Part shown: positions 1 to 5,399 of the stretch, one piece after another
Layout of the letters: each line of letters starts with the position of its first letter
How positions within the stretch are numbered: the first letter of the stretch is position 1
Assembly (NCBI GenBank): GCA_013214275.1
Contig: JABSPP010000111.1
Span: 1 to 6,124 of the forward strand
Length of the DNA: 6,124 nt
Reading direction: 5' to 3'
Origin: Flavobacteriaceae bacterium
GTDB lineage: Bacteria; Bacteroidota; Bacteroidia; Flavobacteriales; Flavobacteriaceae
Notes under the pieces: generated by a model
Database searches by the model: none
The model's input: only the letters and a program-made list of their open reading frames with translations
Told to the model about the DNA's origin: nothing
Position numbers and translations under genes: made by a program

Positions 1-70
1 ACAATACACCCATTCTCAGAAATTTTAGTGATGTTTAGATCAAATCAATAAAAGAATCACTGCGAATGTT

Positions 71-220
71 TTATTCAAATGTCACCGTACTTTGCCGCTC
101 TCTATTCACATACAACTTGGTCACATCAGGACGCGAATAATGTCCAACAACATCAAAATTCTGACGTGCTTCTAAGACCCTGTTGAAATCAATGGTTTGA
201 TAAAAAATTCCTTCTTTGTA
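71..220 (-). pseudogene. C-terminal remnant of a nitrilase / carbon-nitrogen hydrolase
   Basis: Read on the minus strand, this stretch encodes about 49 residues ending in TAA at 71-73. It contains GIFYQTIDFNRVLEARQNFD followed by VVGHYSRPDVTKLYVN. This matches the usual end of class 1 nitrilases (the pattern G-I-x-Y-x-x-x-D-x-x-x-V, then D-V-x-G-H-Y-x-R-P-D-V). The rest of the enzyme is absent: the catalytic Glu-Lys-Cys regions should lie upstream, but the frame closes at TGA (254-256) and the DUF2797 gene ends at 267. The similarity fades above about position 217. There is no ATG in the frame and no promoter of its own. It may be co-transcribed as a tail of the DUF2797 message. The likely cause is a deletion that removed the body of a nitrilase gene. 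The family call is from memory of the motif, and function of the remnant is not expected. Confidence 0.75.
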
Positions 221-266
221 AAAATGATAAAAGACGCTACAGCAAGCAGAGCATCATGAGCTGAAT

Positions 267-1070
267 TTAGGATGATGAATGAATAGCAATAGTGATGACA
301 ATGCCTTCATTCGATCTAACATTAAACACGGTCTGATCTTCAAAAATGAGATATTGCCCTTTAATGCCAACCAACTTCCCCTTGTAGGTTCCTGCCTTAA
401 GGATGTTAAGACTCTTGGGTTTTTCAGGATACTGTTCTACAGGAAAGTGTAGCTGTGTTTCAGTATGATGTTCCGTATAATAATCCTGTACCTCTTCGGG
501 GATATAAGGTTTTAGGCGCTCTCGCCATTGAACCAAGTTTTCATCTTTTATCTCATTCTTTAACATCGTTCTCCAGTTTGTCTTATCTGCTACGTGTTTT
601 TTTAGAGCCACTTCAGTAATACCCGCCAGATACCGATTAGGGACTTCCACAATTTCAATAGCCTTGTGAGCCCCCTGATCAATCCATCGAGTAGGAACCT
701 GTTGTTTTCGAGTCACACCTACTTTTACATTGCTAGAATTTGCTAAATACACAATATGTGGTTGGATTTGCATTGCTTTTTCGTATGCTAAATCACGATC
801 CTCTCGATCCAAATGAGCAGTACTTAGTTCAGGTCTCATAATCCAGTCACCAGCTCTAGGCGTTTCAAAAAAGCAAGACTTACAAAATCCCTGTCGATAT
901 ACTGGAATATCTAAATGACAATGAAGACATTCAAATTTTTTAAAAGATAACTCCAATGTTGTATTCAGCAGTTGATTCATATGTAAAAAGTCGGTATCCA
1001 TTTCCAAATAATACTGAACTTGGGCTCCATTTTCAGTAGCCATTTTTTTTAAAACTCCTTGATACTGCAT
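267..1070 (-). CDS. DUF2797 family protein (zinc ribbon plus GIY-YIG-like core)
   Basis: This 267-residue soluble protein of unknown function has no signal peptide or membrane segment. Two CxxC pairs at C48/C51 and C63/C66 form a predicted zinc ribbon. They are followed by the conserved stretch G-D-W-I-M-R-P-E-L-S-T-A-H-L (74-87). Residues 106-172 contain IVYLANSSNVKVGVTR, then P-T-R-W-I-D-Q-G-A, then an A-G-x-T-E-x-x-L-K helix with E153. This order resembles the GIY-YIG/T5orf172 layout, although that link is my inference. The C-terminal part has K-L-V-G-I-K-G-Q-Y-L-I-F-E-D and ends in a poorly conserved IHSSS. The length is normal for flavobacterial members as I remember them. The start ATG at 1068-1070 (MQYQGVLKK) suits the family better than the internal ATG at 1041-1043. 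The gene is divergent from the GH3 gene, with a TAnnTTTG element upstream. The family call is firm; the biochemical role is unknown. Confidence 0.9.
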   Translation of the reverse strand: MQYQGVLKKMATENGAQVQYYLEMDTDFLHMNQLLNTTLELSFKKFECLHCHLDIPVYRQGFCKSCFFETPRAGDWIMRPELSTAHLDREDRDLAYEKAMQIQPHIVYLANSSNVKVGVTRKQQVPTRWIDQGAHKAIEIVEVPNRYLAGITEVALKKHVADKTNWRTMLKNEIKDENLVQWRERLKPYIPEEVQDYYTEHHTETQLHFPVEQYPEKPKSLNILKAGTYKGKLVGIKGQYLIFEDQTVFNVRSNEGIVITIAIHSSS

Positions 1071-1091
1071 GTAAAATAATTTTCTATTTTT

Positions 1092-1110
1092 AACACCTCT
1101 CGTATGTGTT
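1092..1110. promoter_or_regulatory. Small dyad between the divergent DUF2797 and GH3 genes
   Basis: AACAC (1092-1096) and GTGTT (1106-1110) form a perfect 5-bp inverted repeat with a 9-nt spacer. It lies at the predicted 5' end of the DUF2797 transcript. It also directly follows a weak plus-strand -7 candidate, TATTTTTA at 1085-1092, with a TTG 23 bp upstream at 1059-1061. It could be an operator shared by the two divergent genes or a short leader hairpin. Five base pairs can easily arise by chance. Confidence 0.25.
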
Positions 1111-1113
1111 CAG

Positions 1114-1121
1114 CAAAATTA
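1114..1121 (-). promoter_or_regulatory. -7 element of the DUF2797 promoter
   Basis: On the minus strand these bases read TAATTTTG, an exact match to the Bacteroidota -7 consensus TAnnTTTG, 43 bp before the DUF2797 ATG. A TTG lies upstream, but only 11 bp away, shorter than the usual spacing of about 17-23, so the -33 part is unclear. The predicted transcript starts near 1109 and would begin with the small dyad at 1092-1110. Confidence 0.5.
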
Positions 1122-1158
1122 CGGGAAAAAATCAACTCAGTAATCTTAGTTTAGAGAT

Positions 1159-2667
1159 ATGACTATTCCGTTTGTTAATACAATCATCTCGTGGCTTCTG
1201 AAGAAGAGAAAGCATCAAATGGAACTTTTTATCAAATATCCTATTGATGTTCAAAACGAATTACTGATGCGTCTGATTCAATTTGCAAAAAGCACTGAAT
1301 TTGGCGAGCAACACCATTTTTCTCTTATTCGATCTTATGAGGACTTTGCAGCACAAGTACCCATTCAACAATACGAGAGTATAGAACCTCTAATAGATCG
1401 CTGTCGTAGAGGAGAGCAGCACCTTTTTTGGCCTACAAAAATCAAATGGTTTGCTAAGTCAAGCGGAACAACCAACGCTAAAAGTAAGTTTATTCCAGTG
1501 AGTGATGAAGCCATAGAATACTGTCACTTTAAAGCAGGAAAAGACATGCTGTGTCTCTACATTAACAACAATGAAAATGCTGAACTCTTTAACGGCAAAG
1601 GACTTCGCTTGGGAGGGAGCTCTACCATCTATGAAGATAACAATACCTATTTTGGAGATCTCTCGGCCATTATGATCGAAAACATGCCGTTTTGGGCCGA
1701 TTTTAGCTCAGCTCCCAAACAAGAAACAGCATTAATGAGCGAATGGGAAACCAAAATAGAGGCCATCATTAATGAAACAATCCACGAAAACATTACCAGT
1801 CTAGTTGGAGTTCCTTCATGGATGTTAGTACTGCTTAACAAGATATTAGAAAAGACAGGAAAAAATCATATGCTAGAAGTATGGCCCAACTTAGAAGTCT
1901 ATTTCCATGGGGGAGTCAACTTTAATCCATACCGAGAACAGTTCAAAAAAATCATTCCCAAAGAAGATTTTAAATACTACGAGACCTACAATGCGTCTGA
2001 GGGATTTTTTGCACTCCAAGATCAAAATAACTCCTTAGATCTGTTACTCATGCTCGACTACGGAATATTTTATGAATTCATCCCCATGGACACCTACTGC
2101 GGAGAAGATTCAAAAGCGATCCCACTTTCTCAAGTAGAAAAACATACCAACTACGCTGTTGTCATTACCACCAACGGAGGCCTATGGCGATATCTAATTG
2201 GAGATACCGTAAAGTTCACCTCTTTAGATCCCTATCGCATTCGCATCACCGGAAGAACCAAACACTACATCAATGTCTTTGGAGAGGAATTAATGATAGA
2301 AAATGCAGAAGAAGCCCTAAAAATAGCCTGTTTACAAACCAATGCTACGATCATCGATTACACTGTTGGACCCATTTATATGGAGGGTAAATCCAAAGGC
2401 GGACACGAGTGGATTATCGAATTTTCACAAGCCCCCAAAAAATTAGAGGATTTTACCGTGTTGCTAGACGACGCACTAAAGTCTATCAACTCAGACTATG
2501 AAGCAAAGCGCTATAACAACATGACGCTAGCCATCCCCAAAGTACACCAGGCAAAAAAAGGCTTGTTTTACAGGTGGCTAAAACAACGCGGAAAAATAGG
2601 AGGTCAGCATAAAGTTCCCAGACTGTCAAACACACGCGATGTTGTAGAAGAACTTCTAGCACTTTAG
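1159..2667 (+). CDS. GH3 family protein (bacterial GH3-like acyl-adenylate enzyme)
   Basis: This 502-residue cytoplasmic protein is related to the plant GH3 (auxin-responsive) acyl acid-amido synthetases. Those enzymes activate a carboxylic acid with ATP and transfer it to an amino acid; the bacterial substrate is not known. The three ATP/AMP-binding motifs of the adenylate-forming superfamily are visible. Motif 1 is SSGTTNAKSK (101-110), motif 2 is YNASEG (277-282) and motif 3 is YLIGDTVKF (345-353). The ITGRTKHYINVFGEEL segment (363-378) is the hinge into the C-terminal domain, and K468-G-L-F-Y-R-W (467-473) lies near the C-terminus. All core motifs look intact and the length is normal for bacterial members. 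ATG 1159 gives the N-terminus expected of flavobacterial homologues, a short hydrophobic helix followed by KKR, and there is no clear ribosome binding site. Database names such as 'auxin-responsive promoter protein' are misleading, since there is no evidence for auxin here. The gene is transcribed away from DUF2797 and is probably monocistronic. Confidence 0.9.
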   Translation: MTIPFVNTIISWLLKKRKHQMELFIKYPIDVQNELLMRLIQFAKSTEFGEQHHFSLIRSYEDFAAQVPIQQYESIEPLIDRCRRGEQHLFWPTKIKWFAKSSGTTNAKSKFIPVSDEAIEYCHFKAGKDMLCLYINNNENAELFNGKGLRLGGSSTIYEDNNTYFGDLSAIMIENMPFWADFSSAPKQETALMSEWETKIEAIINETIHENITSLVGVPSWMLVLLNKILEKTGKNHMLEVWPNLEVYFHGGVNFNPYREQFKKIIPKEDFKYYETYNASEGFFALQDQNNSLDLLLMLDYGIFYEFIPMDTYCGEDSKAIPLSQVEKHTNYAVVITTNGGLWRYLIGDTVKFTSLDPYRIRITGRTKHYINVFGEELMIENAEEALKIACLQTNATIIDYTVGPIYMEGKSKGGHEWIIEFSQAPKKLEDFTVLLDDALKSINSDYEAKRYNNMTLAIPKVHQAKKGLFYRWLKQRGKIGGQHKVPRLSNTRDVVEELLAL

Positions 2668-2715
2668 CTCTGGCATACAATAAAAACAATCTGTAGCTCG
2701 TCAATTCTTTTGTAT

Positions 2716-2877
2716 TCTTTTTGGGCGTTCCCCTTTGGGTCGCGCTGTTCGCTGTATCTTTTTTGTCCAATGACCATTTCTTGCCAAACTCCACACCACA
2801 AAATCCCATATAAAATCAACTTCTAGAGATTGACTACAAGCCCAAAAAAGGATGTCGCTGCCATCGCTAACGCAGCA
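2716..2877. repeat. Bipartite interspersed repeat, flavobacterial type
   Basis: The left block (about 2716-2767) contains TTTTTGGGCGTTCCCC, a CCC-TTT-GGG mini-hairpin and GCTGTATCTTTTTTG. The right block (about 2840-2877) contains CCAAAAAAGGATG, TCGCTGCC and ATCGCTAACGCAGC. The blocks flank a variable middle of about 75 bases. They can pair: T2759-2764 with A2844-2849, flanked by C2758-G2850 and G2765-C2843. With G2851 bulged out, 2754-2757 pair with 2852-2855, and 2751-2752 pair with 2857-2858. From memory, this pair of blocks recurs between genes in many Flavobacteriia genomes and often produces false small ORFs. That recognition rests on memory and not on a search. Apparent ORFs on both strands here (2486-2809 minus, 2830-3099 plus) are artefacts of it. 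Confidence 0.6.
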
Positions 2878-2885
2878 TTAAAGAT

Positions 2886-2991
2886 ACTTTTAGTGTTTCA
2901 CTCAAGGCATTGCTCCCTATTAGACCAATCCCTTTATAAGAATTTCATGGAGCAATATCACATTTTAACAACGTTACGTAGTGCTAAAAGT
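2886..2991. other. Nested inverted repeats upstream of typA (possible structured RNA or regulatory DNA)
   Basis: The outer arms are ACTTTTAG (2886-2893) and CTAAAAGT (2984-2991), a perfect 8-bp pair. The pairing continues inward as CACT (2899-2902) with AGTG (2980-2983), leaving a 5-nt bulge on the left. The inner arms are ATTGCTCC (2909-2916) and GGAGCAAT (2949-2956), another perfect 8-bp pair around a 32-nt loop. Further out, ATCGC (2863-2867) could pair with GCGAT (2992-2996), which would reach into the adjacent repeat. The element ends 12 bp before the typA -7 motif, so it would be outside a typA transcript starting there. No promoter specific to it is clear. It could be a small RNA, a leader of a longer transcript, or the scar of a miniature mobile element. 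Confidence 0.35.
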
Positions 2992-3003
2992 GCGATAAAT
3001 AGC

Positions 3004-3011
3004 TATTTTTG
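3004..3011 (+). promoter_or_regulatory. -7 element of the typA promoter
   Basis: TATTTTTG matches TAnnTTTG exactly and ends 20 bp before the typA ATG. Transcription should therefore begin near 3016-3018 with a leader of about 15 nt. There is no TTG at the usual -33 distance. A purine-rich AAAAGGGAAA (3021-3030) before the ATG could serve as a weak ribosome binding site, which is unusual for this window. Confidence 0.55.
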
Positions 3012-3031
3012 CCACTTCAAAAAAGGGAAAT

Positions 3032-4807
3032 ATGCAATCTATCAGAAATATTGCCATCATCGCTCACGTAGATCATGGGAAGACCACCCTAGTCGATAAG
3101 ATCATAGATCAAGCCAAAATCCTAGACGATCGTAAAGAACGCTCCAATCTACTACTAGACAATAACGATCTAGAACGAGAAAGAGGAATTACCATTCTTT
3201 CTAAAAATGTTTCAGTCAACTACAAAAACGTAAAAATTAATGTCATAGACACCCCAGGTCACGCCGATTTTGGTGGAGAGGTAGAGCGAGTATTAAAAAT
3301 GGCAGATGGTGTTTTATTACTAGTAGACGCTTTTGAAGGACCCATGCCACAGACACGATTTGTACTGGGGAAAGCCCTAGAATTAGGGTTAACTCCCATT
3401 GTTGTAGTCAACAAAGTCGATAAAGAAAATTGCACCCCCGACCTAGTCCATGAAAAAGTCTTTGATCTCATGTTTGCACTAGACGCCACCGAAGAACAAC
3501 TAGACTTTACCACAATCTACGGTTCTGCAAAAAATGGCTGGATGAGTGACGATTGGCGAGATCCAACTACCAATATTGTTCCTCTGTTAGACGCAGTGAT
3601 AGAAAACATCCCAGAAGCACCCTACAGAACAGGAACCTCACAAATGCAAGTAACAGCATTGGATTTTTCATCCTTCACAGGAAGAATAGCCATTGGTCGT
3701 ATTTTTAGAGGAGATCTCCAAGAAAACAAAGACTATACGCTCTGTAAATCGGACGGAACAACTAAAAAAGTTCGCATCAAAGAATTGCACGTTTTCGAAG
3801 GGATGGGCAAGGCAAAAGTGACCAGTGCTAGAAGTGGAGATATCTGCGCCATTACAGGAATAGAAGGATTTGAGATTGGAGATACCATCGCCGACCTAGA
3901 ACACCCAGAACCACTGCCAAGGATAGAAGTGGATAAGCCTACAATGAGTATGCTATTCACCATTAACAACTCCCCATTTTTTGGAAAAGAAGGAAAGTTC
4001 GTGACTTCACGTCATTTACGTGATCGATTGTTCAAAGAAATGGAAAAAAATTTGGCACTTCGCGTCGATGAAACAGATACAGAAGACAAGTTTAACGTAT
4101 TTGGACGCGGAATATTACACCTCTCGGTACTCATAGAAACCATGCGTAGAGAAGGCTACGAACTCCAAGTAGGAAGGCCTCAAGTGATTTTAAAAGAAGT
4201 CGATGGGAAAAAGCACGAACCTTACGAAACACTAGTCATTGACGTGCCCGAAGCGCTAGCAAGTAAAGCCATTAATCTTGTTACCATGCGCAAAGGAGAC
4301 TTATTTGTCATGGAACCCAAAGGAGACCTTCAACACTTAGAGTTTGACATCCCTTCACGAGGATTAATAGGATTACGCAATAAACTATTAACAGCCACAC
4401 AAGGAGAAGCTATCATCAATCACAGGCCTCGAGGATATGATGTGTATAAAGGAGAATTTTCAGATGTTGTAAACGGAGCTATCGTTTCCTCTGAATCTGG
4501 AAAAGCAACGGCCTATGCCATCGATAGATTACAAGACCGAGGAAAATTTTTCATCGATCCAAACCAAGAAATCTATAAAGGACAAGTGGTAGGAGAGAAC
4601 TCTAAGCAAGAAGATATGGCGGTGAATTTAATCAAAGGGAAAAAATTAACCAACGTACGTGCGTCGGGATCTGATGACGGTGTAAAAATTGCTCCAAAAA
4701 TAGATTTCTCATTAGAAGAATGCATGGAGTATATTAAAGACGATGAATATCTTGAAGTTACACCACAAAGCCTGCGCATGCGTAAGATCAACTTTATAAA
4801 AACTTAG
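3032..4807 (+). CDS. typA: Translational GTPase TypA/BipA
   Basis: This 591-residue ribosome-binding GTPase belongs to the EF-G/LepA superfamily. In studied bacteria it acts in 50S subunit assembly, cold growth and stress adaptation. All G motifs are present: G1 AHVDHGKT (11-18), G2 RGIT (51-54), G3 DTPGH (73-77, with H77 in the place of the catalytic histidine), G4 NKVD (127-130) and G5 SAK (165-167). A beta-barrel domain follows at about 203-290. EF-G domain III- and V-like parts lie at about 302-380 and 397-475. The TypA-specific C-terminal domain occupies about 480-591, with G-S-D-D-G at 546-550 and the ending TPQSLRMRK. The length is close to the usual size of about 600 and nothing is missing. 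ATG 3032 gives the standard MQSIRNIAIIAHVDHGKT start and directly follows a good -7 element. The 3' end overlaps the convergent DUF393 gene by 14 bp. Confidence 0.97.
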   Translation: MQSIRNIAIIAHVDHGKTTLVDKIIDQAKILDDRKERSNLLLDNNDLERERGITILSKNVSVNYKNVKINVIDTPGHADFGGEVERVLKMADGVLLLVDAFEGPMPQTRFVLGKALELGLTPIVVVNKVDKENCTPDLVHEKVFDLMFALDATEEQLDFTTIYGSAKNGWMSDDWRDPTTNIVPLLDAVIENIPEAPYRTGTSQMQVTALDFSSFTGRIAIGRIFRGDLQENKDYTLCKSDGTTKKVRIKELHVFEGMGKAKVTSARSGDICAITGIEGFEIGDTIADLEHPEPLPRIEVDKPTMSMLFTINNSPFFGKEGKFVTSRHLRDRLFKEMEKNLALRVDETDTEDKFNVFGRGILHLSVLIETMRREGYELQVGRPQVILKEVDGKKHEPYETLVIDVPEALASKAINLVTMRKGDLFVMEPKGDLQHLEFDIPSRGLIGLRNKLLTATQGEAIINHRPRGYDVYKGEFSDVVNGAIVSSESGKATAYAIDRLQDRGKFFIDPNQEIYKGQVVGENSKQEDMAVNLIKGKKLTNVRASGSDDGVKIAPKIDFSLEECMEYIKDDEYLEVTPQSLRMRKINFIKT

Positions 4808-5222
4808 CCTTTAACTCTGGAGTAGGGACCATACAAGCGTCTTTTTTCCCAAACCATTGATATCTATTCCGAGCGACAAAATCGTAAAAAATATTGTTTA
4901 AGGCAGCTGGAAAAATTCTAAATACCTGAGTTAATTTCCAAAAACCAGCAAACTCATTCATAATTCTCAGAGCAGCAGAAGACTTCACAAAATACACTTC
5001 TTCATGAGGGTCATACAAGATAATAGAATCCACTTTAGAAAGATCAACCCCTATCTTTTGAATGATCTTTAGTCCACTCTCAGATTGCAGAGCAGCAAAC
5101 AAAAAAACATGCTTTTTATCACGCTTAATAACTTCAATCACAGCTTGATTGCAAAGACGACAAATGCCGTCAAAAAGAATAATTTTTTTACCTTTTGGTA
5201 AGTGAATATTTTGAATTGCCAT
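4794..5222 (-). CDS. DCC family (DUF393) thiol-disulfide oxidoreductase-like protein
   Basis: This small protein of 142 residues carries the family signature D18-G-I-C21-R-L-C24 near its N-terminus. The DxxCxxC motif suggests a thioredoxin-like redox role, but no substrate is established. Other family marks are F-A-A-L-Q-S (42-47), the S-S-A-A-L segment (about 81-85), the Y-D-F-V-A-R-N-R-Y stretch (113-121) and the ending VPTPELKAKFL. There is no signal peptide, so it is probably cytoplasmic. I chose ATG 5220-5222 (MAIQNIHLPKGKK). A longer reading from TTG 5232-5234 would start inside the -7 promoter element TACCTTTG, so it could not be in the transcript. The gene converges on typA and shares 14 bp with it, and it is divergent from the ABC ATPase gene. 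The family call is secure; the function is only predicted. Confidence 0.9.
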   Translation of the reverse strand: MAIQNIHLPKGKKIILFDGICRLCNQAVIEVIKRDKKHVFLFAALQSESGLKIIQKIGVDLSKVDSIILYDPHEEVYFVKSSAALRIMNEFAGFWKLTQVFRIFPAALNNIFYDFVARNRYQWFGKKDACMVPTPELKAKFL

Positions 5223-5226
5223 ACGC

Positions 5227-5256
5227 TTTAACAAAGGTAAAGTTTAAAATGTTAAA
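5227..5256. promoter_or_regulatory. Candidate operator dyad at the DUF393 promoter
   Basis: TTTAACA (5227-5233) and TGTTAAA (5250-5256) form a perfect 7-bp inverted repeat with a 16-nt spacer. The spacer holds most of the -7 element, and the arm nearest the gene overlaps its last two bases and the predicted transcription start. A bound repressor there would block the promoter. The arms are AT-rich, so chance is a real alternative. Confidence 0.3.
5232..5239 (-). promoter_or_regulatory. -7 element of the DUF393 promoter
   Basis: On the minus strand this reads TACCTTTG, an exact TAnnTTTG match ending only 9 bp before the ATG at 5220-5222. The resulting leader would be about 4-5 nt, so the gene is nearly leaderless. 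The nearest upstream TTG is 28 bp away, longer than usual for a -33 element. The position of the element argues against translation starting at the TTG at 5232-5234. Confidence 0.5.
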
Positions 5257-5323
5257 AATGGGTGTAACAATTTATTTTCAGATCCGTCTAATGCTCGAGA
5301 TAAATTACATAATAAGCGATAAA

Positions 5324-5331
5324 TAGCTTTG
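5324..5331 (+). promoter_or_regulatory. -7 element of the ABC transporter operon
   Basis: TAGCTTTG is an exact match to TAnnTTTG and lies 68 bp before the ATPase ATG. It predicts a start near 5336 and a leader of about 64 nt. No TTG is seen at -33; the best upstream match is TTA at 5305-5307. A weaker alternative, TACTTTTA at 5372-5379 (seven of eight bases), would give a leader of about 16 nt. Confidence 0.45.
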
Positions 5332-5375
5332 TTTTAACATAATATTAAAATCCCTGATAGTAGTTATTATCTACT
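5332..5375 (+). promoter_or_regulatory. Two short hairpins in the ABC operon leader
   Basis: TTTTAA (5332-5337) pairs with TTAAAA (5345-5350) across a 7-nt spacer. AGTAG (5359-5363) pairs with CTACT (5371-5375), also across 7 nt. They follow each other directly after the -7 element at 5324-5331. The first could be an operator at the start site and the second a leader hairpin. Both are short and AT-rich, and no known riboswitch is recognised. Confidence 0.25.
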
Positions 5376-5399
5376 TTTACACCAAATTAACCAACGCAA

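Noticed and set aside
27..61. AGTGAT/ATCACT inverted repeat near the window start
   Set aside because: Arms of 6 bp with a 23-nt loop and no following T-run do not support a terminator or operator.
220..266. Alternative minus-strand frame reading NSAHDALLAVASFI between the DUF2797 stop and the nitrilase stub
   Set aside because: It is short, has no start and no family I can recognise, and it stops soon after; it is more likely junction sequence than a gene.
2184..2390. Plus-strand frame of 68 codons inside the GH3 gene
   Set aside because: It is an out-of-frame shadow of a well-supported gene with no independent evidence.
2486..2809. Minus-strand open frame of 107 codons spanning the GH3 3' end and the left repeat block
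   Set aside because: It overlaps a certain gene in antisense and runs through the repeat; the protein is low-complexity with no recognisable family. Frames like this are typical artefacts of the repeat.
2668..3031. Possible tRNA, 6S RNA or CRISPR in the long gap
   Set aside because: There is no cloverleaf or CCA end, the nested structure is shorter than typical 6S RNA, and no unit is repeated in tandem with spacers.
2830..3099. Plus-strand frame of 89 codons starting at TTG and running into typA
   Set aside because: It begins at the edge of the right repeat block and overlaps the typA start in another frame. It has no family match and crosses the typA promoter.
5223..5234. Four-residue N-terminal extension of the DUF393 protein from a TTG
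   Set aside because: The TTG is part of the -7 promoter element, so it should not be in the mRNA; the ATG at 5220-5222 fits the family start.
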